This document shows positions 43,651 to 55,117 of a DNA stretch of 64,000 nt, piece by piece. The notes beneath the pieces were generated by a model that saw only the letters and a list, made by a program, of their open reading frames with translations, was not told where the DNA came from and searched no databases. A program made the translations under genes and the position numbers. Position 1 is the first letter of the stretch; each line of letters starts with the position of its first letter. The DNA is from Leptidea sinapis (lineage: Eukaryota > Arthropoda > Insecta > Lepidoptera > Pieridae). Location: contig NC_066275.1 of assembly GCF_905404315.1 (NCBI RefSeq), positions 2,542,001 to 2,606,000 on the forward strand, read 5' to 3'.

Positions 43651-44222
43651 TGTATAACTAGAACTATCGCAATGCTACTACATCATATTTTAATGGAGTT
43701 TAGTAATAATCGTTTTATATAGCGTGCGGTATATAAAATAGATTGGTACTATCCTCCTGAGTCCTGAAGTGCTATATTTAGAACATCCAAAAAAAAATAA
43801 AGATTTTGTTAAAATGTATCAATTTCGCAACATTTATTGTTGGAAATGTAACCTTACTATACAAAGGGAGTAAAAAAGGAAAAGTTACTGCTCTTTGTCA
43901 CTTGTTTCAAACAGAAAATGGTGGCACAACCAGGTAAAACGTGTGTGCTGGCCAACAGGGTTAACTTAATCAATTATAATCATTCCTTTTCTTGCAACCT
44001 TCCAAATTTTTGCCATCGATATAGATATATTGATATGAGTACAACAACCTATTGTTATTATTTTACTATTTTATCCATATAACCCAATTTTATTGGTTGA
44101 AGCCCACCGATATTCTTTTTTTAGAACATGAGGTTCCTACACGGTGAGATTCGTTATTTAAATGTACTTATTTTAGGTCTTTCGTTCCTTAATTTAATTT
44201 AATATAATTTGTTTTGTTGTTG
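43651..44222. other. AT-rich DNA, nothing recognised
   Basis: No supported gene. 'tttgttttgttgttgtag' at its right edge (about 44208-44225) would serve as a splice acceptor for the piggyBac-like coding text that follows, if it was ever spliced. Confidence 0.35.
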
Positions 44223-44722
44223 TAGTTTTAAATAAAGATCAAATTCTAGAGGATTTGGACAATAGTAAGGGAGATTTCAGGGCTTCTGATGATGACGAAA
44301 TATATGAGCCACCAACATCAACATCGCGACAATTCAGATTGAGTTGTGCTCAACAGTTCCAAATTAGATGAATTCATTTCAGAATCTGAAGGTAATTTAC
44401 CAACTCAACCTTCATCGCCAGCACTTTATTCGTCTTCGTTGACTCGGGGACGATCGAGTTCTAGAGCAGCAAGAATACAACAATCAGGTAGAGCTATAGG
44501 GAACAGAGTACGTCTTGTACGACTACGCGGAAGGGGGAGAGAGAGAGTTACTTCTCCAACACGAAGTTGATGCAATATTTAAGTAAGCTTGGTTTCAATG
44601 CTACCGGTACCGTCATAAAGAATCGCGTGCCTCGGGACTGCATCATGACCGCTGACAATGAGTTTTTGAAACTGAACCGTGGAACTAAAGTTTGGAGTCG
44701 AATAGCAATTAAAAAAGGTATT
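44223..44722 (+). pseudogene. piggyBac-like transposase remnant
   Basis: 44237-44340 encodes an acidic N-terminal stretch (DQILEDLDNSKGDF, ASDDDEIYEP). A frameshift near 44340 moves to LNSSKLDEFISESEGNLPTQ and an Arg-rich stretch (RGRSSSRAARIQ, RLRGRGRERVTS). After a stop, 44567-44716 reads YLSKLGFNATGTVIKNR and DCIMTADNEFLKLNRGT. GFNATGTV.(R)xNR is a hallmark of piggyBac transposases beyond the catalytic core, so the middle, with the DDD residues, has been deleted. Truncated on the right by an RTE-type fragment at 44723. No TTAA-flanked inverted repeats seen. Non-functional. Confidence 0.7.
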
Positions 44723-44858
44723 CATCATCATTATCAGCCGGAAGACGTCCACTGCTGGACAAAGGCCTACCCCAAAGATTTCCTCTCATCCAACGTATTC
44801 CGGTGATCTTGACCAGATCTTGTGAGGGATCTACCAACACTGCGTCTTCCATTCAAAA
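44723..44858 (-). pseudogene. RTE-type LINE 3' end (family F), internally deleted
   Basis: Minus strand: (TGA)n-type tail, 'ccggaagacgtccactgctgg' end complement and the QRSLG-type C-terminal codons. About 25 bp near 44790 ('cacaacgatcggtcctgcgctg') are missing. It cuts off the piggyBac remnant. Confidence 0.7.
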
Positions 44859-45374
44859 AGGTATTCATTTAATGAAATAAAATGCGCCTTTACATATTAT
44901 TGTAGTATTCATAACATCAATAAGCAATAAAATTATGATCATACGATACATCGAATGCATTATTATCAATACATTTAATGCACAACGTAGATATATTCTT
45001 GTATTTTTTGTTGAAATGAAAACAGTTTAATTAAAGATACAGCTGCTCTCATATATGGGATGAAAAAATAAAATATGAAGTAAAATATTAATAAGTTCAT
45101 TTTCTTAAGTCACTGGCAAACCTATAACGTAGCATCTGACCTATTTTCGCTGAAAGAAACTTGTGTAGCTTTTTACTATTATCTGAGTCGTTTTATTAAT
45201 ATGAAGGCAATGATATGATTTTTTTTTGATTTCAGAATATTTATTATCTCAAAAAGAATACAAATTCACTTACTGAGATACTTAAACTAACATGATACAC
45301 ATATTGAGCGGCAAATCGTAGTGTATATCTCATATCTTTAAACGAGCAATTCTTGTATATAAATATATATATAT
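44859..45374. other. AT-rich DNA, nothing recognised
   Basis: No supported gene. Short (TA)n at 45361-45374. Confidence 0.35.
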
Positions 45375-45718
45375 AATCTGAATCTCGGAAACGGCTCCAA
45401 CGATTTTAATGAACTTTAGTATACAGGTAGTGTCGGGGCGAGAAATCGATCTAGGTGGGTTTCGGTTTAAAAAATTGTAGTTTTATCCGTGTTTTAATGA
45501 GAAACTGCTACAATGACATTAGAATACAAAGGTAAATTTAACCACTATGTACAAGACTATAATAGCTCAGATGGGAAATTGGGTAATCAGGAAAGCAGAA
45601 GACCTTGGTTCGAATCCAGATGTCCTATTAGTTTGTTTTTGTGCAAGTTTTGTGCCTTCTTAAAAATCCGAGCAATGCTCGGTGGTCCAGGTACTAAATA
45701 CTTAAGTTATATATAGAT
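45375..45718 (+). repeat. RTE-like repeat with an embedded tRNA-like segment
   Basis: Starts 'tctgaatctcggaaacggctccaacgatttta'-like text typical of insect RTE-related repeats and ends 'ccgagcaatgctcgg', a 6-bp hairpin before the tail. At about 45559-45630 there is box A-like TAGCTCAGATGG and box B-like GGTTCGAATCC with proper spacing, suggesting a tRNA-derived promoter. The 67-codon ORF across it is incidental. Confidence 0.5.
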
Positions 45719-46035
45719 ATAATTTAAGTCCTTATATTTAAAGTTACCATAATTTACACAGTTACAATAAATACTAATTAGGTAGATACATTAATAACGA
45801 AATAGGTGGGTAACGTATAAAATAAATGTTTACAGTATGAATGAAATTTCTACACTATTTTATTATTTGTTATAATGACAGCTATGAGGGTATTTGTTTA
45901 TTAAGGTGATATGATAATACGTGAATAATTACGATATATATATATACCCTAAGCTAAGAAATATGGTAATATATAAGTAATTACTAAATAATATATAGAA
46001 ATAAGGAAGGAAAAATGTTTGCTTTATAAAAAAAA

Positions 46036-46226
46036 AACGTACAGTAACTTTACAATAAAAATTAATATGTTTGATGATTCAGTAGTGGCTATTTTCAAAC
46101 GATTTATGGCGTTACACGACTGTTAACAATTTATTGACCAGTAGGTATACTAAAGTTTTTGTTAAAGTGAATCAAGTAGGAATATATATCCTTTTATATA
46201 AAATTACTTGATAACAATTTTAAGAT
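46036..46226 (+). repeat. Diverged direct duplication, copy 1
   Basis: Shares 'gtacagtaactt.acaataa', 'ctgttaacaatttattgacc', 'atcaagtagg.atatatat' and 'tataaaattacttgataa' with 47335-47517, in the same order and spacing. The last block begins with a TATA-like TATAAAA. No protein-coding sequence is evident; the role is unknown. Confidence 0.6.
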
Positions 46227-47334
46227 AAAATCAGCTAGATGCTTATATACTCCTACTCACCGTTTCAGTTACTCAATATGGATACGATTTCTTCTTTTCT
46301 TTCTATGTAATTTTTTCTTGTAAGTTTTTCTAGTATTTTTCGTTTTTGTCTTAAACTACTTTGTCACATACTTATTGTATTGTTAATAGTATTCCTTTTA
46401 ATTGGCGTATCTATTCTGTATAATTTTTAATATACTCTTTTCATTTTGTTAGCTGTAAGGAATCATAAATAAATAAATAAATAAATATTGTATTCCACAG
46501 ATACTGTATTAATTTTTTTATTTCACCAACAAACTTAAATGGAACTACATTAAATTAAATTAAGTTAAAATAAAATTATTTTACAGTTTTTAATTATAAC
46601 AGGTTAAACTTAATTTGAAGAATCAAAAAAATTTATTAAATTACATTAATAACGGCAAATAACAATTCAAATTAACTCAATAAAATTATATCAAATTCAA
46701 ATTTTACATTATTTCACTCATTTACAATACCAGCTATTTTAACTTAGCTTATTGTTTGTTACTTATCCGCCAATTTCTTGAATTGTGTTATTGAATTTGA
46801 CAAAATCTCTAAGCTTTCCTTTGTATCAACAGGAACTACGTTATGAATTGAATGACAACTGTTCATGCATCGGTATAGTGGAGAATTATGAACCATATTC
46901 GATTTGGTTCCATTGTGATTGAAAGGAGATTTCTGTAATAGATCAATACCTAAAATACCTTAGTAAAATACATGTATTATTTTAAAATTTTAAATATCAA
47001 AACATGGCTTCGTCTCTTCTCCTTAAAAATCGTTTCCTAGTTTTTAGACAAGACACAACAATAAATTTGATCATGGATTGGACGCCTTCTGGAAACAAAG
47101 ACGCGTGTCATAATGACTCTATTTAAAAGTTTGTGATTGCAAAAAAATTACATGAATTATATAACGAGATAAAAGGTTCTATCCTGTTGATGTGCTCTAC
47201 AACCTGCATAGAGATGATGCGTACAAATCGGTCCGGGAAATTTGCCTAAAAGCCTTATTAGACTAATTCTTGAAAAATGTTATAAATTTTTAACCTAAGT
47301 GTATATTAAAAGCAAGTTATTTAATAAAGAGAAA
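46227..47334. other. AT-rich DNA, nothing recognised
   Basis: Simple repeat (AAAT)n at about 46474-46493. No supported gene. Confidence 0.4.
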
Positions 47335-47517
47335 AACCGTACAGTAACTTGACAATAACAATCAAAATAGTTGTACATAAATTTGTAAAACCACTCCCAA
47401 ATCGTAATTTGTTTCCAGCTGTTAACAATTTATTGACCTGTTTAATAAAGTGTTATCTAAAGTACATCAAGTAGGTATATATATCGTTTTCTATAAAATT
47501 ACTTGATAAAAATTTGG
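47335..47517 (+). repeat. Diverged direct duplication, copy 2
   Basis: Second copy of the segment at 46036-46226, 1.3 kb downstream, same orientation. It is followed by different sequence, so the duplicated part is confined to these ~185 bp. Confidence 0.6.
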
Positions 47518-47954
47518 TGCGCAAAGCCACAGTGTACAAATACGTCTATAAATCTTTCACACAAGTGTTTGTTTCTGTGTCAACGAATCTCAAAATACGA
47601 AAAAGTGTTTACCCACAATCAGCTTGAATATATCCAAAGTGTATTATCGCAAACAAAAAATTTAATGTGTGTAGAGTGAATAGAAAGATGTATTATATAT
47701 ACGTATAAATATTATTCTGTTTTACTTAATATAGGTATGGATAAGTACCAGATAGTAGCTATAACTAATAGAACATAGTATGAGATCAAAGGATCCTTTT
47801 AACACTACATAGCTGTAGTACAACCACCCGTCATGATATTCTTGGATTTATAATGTTTTGTTTTGTATTATTTATCTTAATCATAATTTGCTTTATTGAA
47901 AAATTTAATTAAATACCAACTTCAAACATAATTTGGTCTATATATATCTTAAAA
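47518..47954. other. No feature recognised
   Basis: No supported gene. Confidence 0.35.
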
Positions 47955-48182
47955 ATAGTAACACATAGTTCGACGGACAGATGGCCATTGGGGCAGTAAA
48001 GTCCTCGAATGGTGACCACACACCGGAAGACGCAGTGCAGGTAGGCCTCCAACAATGTGGATCTACGATCTGGTCTAGATCGCCAGAATACGTTGGATGA
48101 GGGCAGCGTAGGACCGATTGTCATAGAAATCTTTGGGGAGGCCTTTGTCCAGCAGTGGACGTCTTCCGGCTAATAATAATGA
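47955..48182 (+). pseudogene. RTE-type LINE C-terminal fragment (family F)
   Basis: Plus strand with the codons for RTDGHWG...VLEW, an IRRI/ARIRW region and the terminal FVQQWTSSG text, ending in a short 'ataataatgataat' tail. Several substitutions; dead. Confidence 0.7.
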
Positions 48183-48814
48183 TAATTATGATATCTAAAA
48201 ACATAAAATCTAAAGATTGATATTCTGTACATGATTTTGAACTAATTGCTTCGTAATAATACCTAGGTTTAATGTAACGGTAATTTGAAATATATTTAAT
48301 AAACTCAAGTAAAAAACAATACACATTTTGATGAAATGTTAAAAAAATAATGATGCAACTTTTAGAAAAAATACTATTGATGGAGTCAAATATTGGTCGA
48401 AGAAGGTAAATTTGACAAATAAAATCTTATACATCTTAATTAATGAATGTTTATTAAAATCACAACAATACAATAAGTTATAAAATAAGTTAATGTTATT
48501 ACATCCCCAATGGAATCACGTTATTGTGAGATCTGACCTACATTCAGAACGAAGTCGGAAACAATTTTTTGTCGACATCTAGTCAGCGTTGGTTGAATGT
48601 ATTTATAGCAAGAGTATATAAAAACAACTGGAGGTAACCCAAATGTTTAATAATTAGCTTTGTTGATTAAACATCTGAATTAGAAAACTAACGCACTTTC
48701 GTCAGCGTGGACTTAATCTATTTCAACACGTTAATTTATGATAACGCTATTATTTTGCTGATTGTTAATTGGGCATGTTGAATATTGTATTCGATAAATA
48801 TAAACAGAAATTTT
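48183..48814. other. AT-rich DNA, nothing recognised
   Basis: No supported gene. Confidence 0.35.
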
Positions 48815-49030
48815 CCCTGCGAGATGGAATTGTAACGAGGAGATCCGAAGGAGAACCAAAGATACCGACAAATCCATTTGGGGTTGTGAAACTGAAGTGG
48901 CAGTGGGCAGGGCACAAAGCTCAACGGACAGATGGCCGTTGGGGCAGTAGAGTCCTTAAATGCGATCACGTACCGAAAGACATTGTGTTGCTACCAACAC
49001 TGTATGTTTCCATCTTATGGGGGCCTTCGC
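48815..49030 (+). pseudogene. RTE-type LINE fragment (family F), partly open
   Basis: The ORF at 48769-49053 reads SLRDGIVTRRSEGEPKIPTN, then KLKWQWAGHKAQRTDGRWGS and RVLKCDHVP. This extends further upstream than other copies. The final third is missing after 'aagacattgtgttg', and the 3' tail is absent. Confidence 0.7.
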
Positions 49031-49221
49031 CTCCCATCATCTTTCTTTCATAATTATTTTTTAACATTTTAACAAAATGTGCATTGTTTTACATGAGTTT
49101 TCTAAATATATTTCAAATTACCATTACTTTACACCTAGGTACTATTACGAAGTACTTAGTTCAAAATCTTGTAGAGAATAACAATCTGTAGATTTCATGA
49201 TTTTAGATATCGATCGATATA

Positions 49222-49372
49222 TAGATCATCATCATCATCAGCCGGAAGATGGACCGACGATCTGGTCAAGATCGGCGGAGTAAGTTAGACGAGGGCAGCG
49301 CATGACCGATCGTTATGGCGATCTTAGGGGGAGTCATTTGTCCAGCAGTGGACGTTTTCCAGCTGAAAATGG
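49222..49372 (+). pseudogene. RTE-type LINE fragment (family F), rearranged
   Basis: Begins with (CAT)n and 'cagccggaag', the reverse complement of the family's 3' end, and then switches to plus orientation ('atggaccgacgatctggtc' to 'cagtggacgttttccagctg'). The two opposed pieces meet at 49246-49250. Confidence 0.6.
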
Positions 49373-49988
49373 ATAAGCAGAAATATTTTTAGGTTTTACG
49401 GTAGATTTTCTGTGAGGCTGACGAAACACAGGTGAATTTCCTCTGAAATTGTTGCACACTAATGCATAGGCCCTTTGAAAATACTCCTTTCTTCCAACTG
49501 ATATTTTAAAAACTCACCTCAAGAAGTTACTGAAGTTTGTAATTGCTGCAGGTCTCGACGACGAGTAATAAATAGTATATGAGTGGTAATAACAATAGTT
49601 CTATCTTGAAAGCGGTAGTGCTAGAAATGAAATGGGGAATACATTAATAGCCATCGTCTAAGGATACAAATTAACGTTAGAACATTCTACTGACATTTTG
49701 AAAAATATTACTTACATATTGAGATTTCCCTACCCTTGTAGCACCTATTATATTACTTATCTTACGCATGTTATGTTTGATTCATACACCTAAAAACCAT
49801 AATTAGACCATTACGAAAATTTCAATCGCTTAATTCTTAGCTAAACCTCAAGTGATCTTCTTAATAAAAAAATGTTGTGTGTACAAAGTAAACATGTCAT
49901 AAGTGAAAATTCTTTTAAATCTCGTTTATATTAATTATCCTAATATGTTCTCTAAAGCAAATGTTTTTTGTCAATATTAGTAATTATT
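49373..49988. other. AT-rich DNA, nothing recognised
   Basis: No supported gene. Confidence 0.35.
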
Positions 49989-50162
49989 AGATGTTCTACT
50001 TACTCGCGACCACGCGCTAAACTTACACGATACAATGCTAGCAGTGAAGATGTTCTTCTTACTCGCATCCGCGTGCTAAATCTGCACGATACAAAGCCAG
50101 TGGGGAAGTTGTTCTATGATTTTGCGGCCACGCGCTGAACCCTCGAGAACGTCGGATACGAT
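49989..50162 (+). repeat. Minisatellite, 59-bp unit, three copies
   Basis: Units start at 49989, 50048 and 50107, each opening 'ag.tgttct' and holding 'cgcg.(c/t)gctaa(a/c)' and 'cgatacaa.gc.ag'. Units 1 and 2 are close; unit 3 is more diverged and incomplete. No ORF. Confidence 0.75.
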
Positions 50163-50639
50163 ATCCATATTGTCAAAATCAATGCGCGGCGGCCATCTTG
50201 GATTTCAATAAACTCCATTTAATATAGACGAGACTTTATATCAGGTCTATTATAAAAAGGCAACAATAATTGTTAAGGAATGAATCTTTTAGCATAGAAT
50301 AGCTAGTAGAAAAAATAAAACTGCACAAAACATCTCAAGAATCAGTATCCAAGACGCCCAGATATCACTCGAGACGGGACGGTTGTGAAAGCTAGTGATA
50401 ACAAAGGCGACGTTTCGCTTGAAAACTTTAATTCTTCACCCGGAACAAGGGACAAATAGTCTTTCAGTTTGATATAATAAAACATCTGCTAGCAACGATT
50501 TTCTTGAATGAGTCAACCCTAATTTTAAATACTTGAACAGAGTAAATTTTGTAAAGAATACTTTTTACTGATTTTTTATTTGATTTTCGCATGCATAAAG
50601 AAGGCCTATACAAATGAGTGTTTCCAAGTCAAAACCTTG
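50163..50639. other. No feature recognised
   Basis: No supported gene. Confidence 0.35.
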
Positions 50640-50832
50640 CAATTTTTGTGCATTACTTTACACACATTATATAAAATATAATGTAAATGCTGGAACTGCA
50701 AATATACATGAAAAAGAGAGGCAATGATTTTTGTGCCACTTCTTCGGCTGATCTTTTCGTAGGCGGTGGCAAAGTCAGACATTCATAAGTGTAATTTTGA
50801 ACTTATTGAATTAATGATTTTTGTTTCTTTCT
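50640..50832 (+). mobile_element. L2-like LINE 3' UTR (family G), very diverged
   Basis: Recognisable only by 'tgccacttcttcggctgatc', 'gacattcataagtgta' and the general layout. Tail lost. Confidence 0.45.
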
Positions 50833-51654
50833 AATATATTTTTAAATTTTTTTCCAATTTGAATCTTGCCGTGATGGGTACCTCCTTATAGCCCTGTATA
50901 CATATTAGGGATTACCCATAGTTCGTTTTGTCCCCACGGTTTTAGAAATCCTAGCCGAGCTCGTTTAGCTAGAGATTCAAAATTACTAATTTCCGTGACG
51001 CTACTCTATCCTTGTCGTCAACAATTCAACAATTAAGTTATACAAGTTTCAAGAATAATTAAAATACTATAACGTTCAAAATATTTGAAATACGGTTACA
51101 AAAGAAATTATATCTCCCAATGGTTATGCGTGTAAAATTTTGTAGGTATATTAAGATTGCTAAAGTTCAACTGGGGCTTCCGAGCTGAAATAATTACAAA
51201 AATTTAATTTAAGGAGGCCAATATATTTAGAGGAAACTGTATTAATTTTTAAGATGAAGCCAAGTTATGGGTTTAATAAAGAAATATTCGCAACCCGGCG
51301 ACGATTAACCTTGGTTAAAATTACACGACCAAGATTATATTGTTTGATGAAACATATTTTAGTTTTAATATTAAAGTCAGTTATTTAAATGAAAAAGCTA
51401 ACGTTGAGCTAACTAAGAAAATTCTAAAATATTGTCCTACTTTGTTAAAATTTTGAAAATAAACTTAAATCGAGGAAATTAATAAATTTTATATTAAATT
51501 AGTTTATCCAGGAAGTATGAAGAAAATGACCTAACCAAGGAGTTTGTTAGGAAATAAACAAAGCGCAAAAAGTGTGGATATTCTAAAATGAGATTGGACT
51601 GGTGATGTATTAAAAATGTATTACATGTAGACGATAAAACTTAGTTAACTTAGA
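50833..51654. other. AT-rich DNA, nothing recognised
   Basis: No supported gene. Confidence 0.35.
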
Positions 51655-51932
51655 ATCAACATAGTCCAAATAATTGCGAAACTGAAGGGGGAACGGCACA
51701 TAGTTCGACAGACAGATGGCTGTTGGGGCAGTAAAGTCCTCGAATGGCGACCACGTACTGGAAGACGCAGTGTTGGTAGGCCCCCTACAAGATGGAACAG
51801 TCTGGTCTGATCTGGTCAAGATCGCCAGAATACGTTGAATGAGGGCAGCGCAGGACCGATCGTTGTGGAAATCTTTGGGGGAGGCCTTTGTCCATCAGTG
51901 GACGTCTCCCGGCTGATGATGATGATGATGAA
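51655..51932 (+). pseudogene. RTE-type LINE C-terminus with (TGA)n tail (family F)
   Basis: The most complete 3' end of the family here: 'tggcgaccacgtactggaag', 'gggcagcgcaggaccgatcg', 'ggaggcctttgtcca.cagtgg', 'ctcccggctgatgatgatgatgatg'. The (GAT)n run at 51916-51930 is the tail. An extra 'tggtctga' near 51805 is a local duplication. Confidence 0.75.
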
Positions 51933-51944
51933 TGAATCTTAACA

Positions 51945-52355
51945 GAATGGATTCAAAGAGTAGAAAAACGGTGAGGACACCGAGAAAAGGTGGATAGTTT
52001 TCGTTCAAATACCAGTATTGCACCGGGTGACAGAGATTATTGGAAAAGAATGGGGAAGTTCTACGCCAAAGAGGCGACTGCTACTAATTAATAGAAATAA
52101 TTTACATTTATAAATATATCATAAAATTCTCTAAATGTCTTTTTAGAAAAAGTTAAGTGTTAATGTAATTTAAATTTAACTTTTTCAATTTAATTGTATA
52201 TAATTGTGATACGATTTTATTAATTCTTTTTTAATAACTTTAATTTTTTATTTATGTAATTTAATTAAATGTATTTCAAATAGTTCAAAAACTTGTAAAT
52301 GAATCTTATTATGTATTTTATTTATATTTTGATGGTGTAAAATAAATTAATTTGT
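51945..52355 (+). pseudogene. LINE C-terminus plus 3' UTR, different family
   Basis: The plus strand reads DSFRSNTSIAPGDRDYWKRM followed by GKFYAKEATATN and a stop at about 52088. W.RMG..YAKEA is a recurrent ending of insect LINE endonuclease-reverse transcriptases. An AT-rich 3' UTR follows with AATAAA at about 52341. Upstream coding is lost. Confidence 0.5.
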
Positions 52356-52599
52356 CATCTTTGTACGTTTATAATGGAAAAATAAGATTTTGTGATGCAA
52401 ACCTTATTTTATTTTCTTGATATATTAAAAGTTCTGCGACGAAAAAAATCCCTTGCAAATTCGATTGAAAACTTCCCAACAAAGTACTTTAGCTGTTATA
52501 TAAGCCTTTTGGCCTTCACAGATTTTATAAACCATTTTATAGATATTATAATGAGTTGCTCGCCGTCGCAAACAGACATAGAAAATATTTATTAAAATC

Positions 52600-52880
52600 A
52601 CGCTTCCAACGATGATTCCAAAATCTCTATTATCCCTATGAAGAATATTATTAATTCTGATGGCATTAACGACCCCATGCTACAGAGGGTCAAAAGAATG
52701 AGGTGCGAATGATGGAGTCCTATTTCACAATAATCACCAAAACTGCATTTGACATTGGGGTACTCCCCTTATCCGATTACACTACAGAAAAATGCTCTTA
52801 CAATCTCATCAACTTACGCTTTTCTTTTCTTATATCTATGGTATTATAAATACCCTTGAGAGGATTTCCTTGAATGAATT
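52600..52880 (+). pseudogene. Possible LINE reverse transcriptase fragment
   Basis: The plus strand contains NSDGINDPML and, after a frameshift, IITKTAFDIGVLPLSDYTT. These fit the order 'S.G.DGI...ML' and 'I.N.S...G.FP' at the start of non-LTR reverse transcriptases. Heavily broken; no later blocks are seen. Confidence 0.35.
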
Positions 52881-53242
52881 TTCTGATCATTATTTCTGAA
52901 TACTTTAAATATATTATTTAACTCACATAGGCAAAATTGATTTATTTTTGTGGTACAGTCTGCTTGAAGTCGGTTCAAAATGTGCTATTTATATTAAGTT
53001 TTCTGCAAACTTACAGGAATTTACTATTTATACTAAGATATTCAGATATAGTTTTTATAAATCGTTTAATATTATTTTGATAATTATTTATATTTAATGA
53101 TACAATAAATACTTAGCTAATACAAACTTAGAGTATTTTATAGGATTTGAATAACCAAAAAAAAAAATCAATATTAAATATTCATTTAATATCAAAGTGG
53201 AATTACGCTTTTTTAAATTTAAATTAAAACTTGACCGAAAGA
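52881..53242. other. AT-rich DNA, nothing recognised
   Basis: No supported gene. Confidence 0.35.
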
Positions 53243-53412
53243 AGAAAGCTAGTGAAATTACTGGGCAAATGAGACTTAACATCTTATGGCTCAAGGTGAC
53301 GAGCACAATTGTAGTGCCGCTCAGAGTTTTTTGGATTTTGAAGAAACCTGAGAGAATCAATTACCATCAGTTGAACGTCCTGCTCGTCTAGTCTCGTATT
53401 AGCATACAAAAA
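53243..53412 (+). mobile_element. SINE-like family S, 5'-truncated
   Basis: Begins at 'gctagtgaaattactgggcaaatg' and ends 'gtattagcatacaaaaaag'. The 'gcggcactgcattgtaatgggcagggcgt' stretch is deleted. Confidence 0.8.
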
Positions 53413-53984
53413 AGCTTTTTCACTCTTTTATCAAGTATGTGAAAAGAACTTAATTATGTATATTATTAGTTCGAATTTATTTAAAGCAAATCTTAAGAGG
53501 TAAGCTAATTGTTACTCTTTAACTATTTATAAGTAACATTAAGTGTTAGTTTTGTGCGAAATAATATTTATCAGACTCAAGGCTGTTGGAGTAATTATTA
53601 CTGAGAGTAAGGCATTCCATTTAAATATATTATTCTAAGCTTTTAAGTGAATATCGTTATTAAAAATTTATTTAAATCAAATTATTTATTCATATATTTT
53701 TTACAGCTCTTTCTAAAATGGGTGAGCAGCGTTTTGCTTCCTTTTTATGCATTACATTTATAATAAAATAATATTATAAAGCACTATTCAAAAAGTCTCT
53801 CATTGGTAAAATCCAAAAGATTTACATTGGCAGTAAAATCATCCGGTTTCGCGTCATGGAAAATGGTACTACGTTGCCCCATGCCCTCATGCACGCTTGA
53901 TGGCAATAGAATAATGCGAATTATTGTCTTATTATTGAAATAAAAATCTATTTTTATTTAACTATTTGATACTTCTAATAAAAA
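53413..53984. other. AT-rich DNA, nothing recognised
   Basis: No supported gene. Confidence 0.35.
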
Positions 53985-54215
53985 TATTGACACACTCTTA
54001 TATAAATTATTTTGCCCCAAACTTGTCATAGCCGTGTACTACGGGTTCAAGACAATGATATATTGAATATAATATACTTACTTAAACATACATACATACA
54101 AATAAACATCCATGACTCGGAAACAAACATTCATATTAATCATATAAATGATTGCACCTACCGGAATTCGAACCCGGGACCTCTAGCTTAGTTGGTAGGG
54201 TCACTAACCACTTAT
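53985..54215 (+). repeat. Dispersed repeat R with antisense tRNA-like end
   Basis: Longer copy of the repeat at 15868. Its right end, read on the minus strand, gives 'aactaagctagaggtcccgg' and a box B-like GGTTCGAATTCC, i.e. the 3' half of a tRNA-like domain. 'catacatacatac' precedes it. A Pol III-promoted SINE in minus orientation is one reading; I see no A-tail. Confidence 0.5.
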
Positions 54216-55117
54216 TTCTTACTACTTTTATTTATTTCAAATTAAAACATAATGTGACAGCCAAATTTTTTGACCAACAAATAAAAACTTAAGCATCAAA
54301 AATTTAGAAAGAATTCCCATTTAAAACGTAGACTATGAAATAAATAAGTCATAAGCGAGTCTCATTGGGACAAACTTTACACAAACGTCAAACAAAGACC
54401 ATTCAAACAACGAAAAAGAAAAACCAAGGGAAAACCACTCACTAACTTTTCGCCCGCAGCGAACAACCTCCTAATTTGTTGGATCGAATACGAATTCTTT
54501 GAGAAAGCAAATTGATTAATTTCTTTACAAGTTGCTAGTATTGTAGGTGTCAGAAAAGACCGCTATTGTTTGGTTTTTTCTTCCGCTCCCATTAGGAAAT
54601 TGTTACTCTACTAAATGAATTATGAGGGTACTAATGGATCAAAGGATCTTATAAATATATCGTAGGATTAAATGTATTTCTACATTTGTTATATTTAAGT
54701 ACTTTTAGTGAAAGGGTAAGTTATTCTGTTGTTGTTATGTAAAAAGTATTAAAATTATGCATCAAAGATGTAAAGGTAGATTTTAGGAAGTTAGAGGCTA
54801 ACCTTGAATAAGAAGGTCATTTCCCTTGCTAGGCATATATTTTCATTCAAAGGGTGTTTGCAACTCTTAATGAATCGTCTGTTTTAGACCTAATGACTTG
54901 GTTACGGGTAAGATTACTGGTGTAGTACGTGACTTGTGTTAATACTCTGGATTTTTCACATGTACAAGCGACTTTATCTAGTGTTGTAATTGATAGACAT
55001 AATGGAACGAATAATATCTCGGTCTCATCGAGGCTTACAGGTTTATTTCATTTCGTTAAATGATTATACAAATTGCTATCAACTTGTCTCAACAGCAACA
55101 CTACAGGAACCTCTTAG
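54216..55117. other. No feature recognised
   Basis: No supported gene or familiar repeat in this non-repetitive-looking stretch. Confidence 0.35.
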
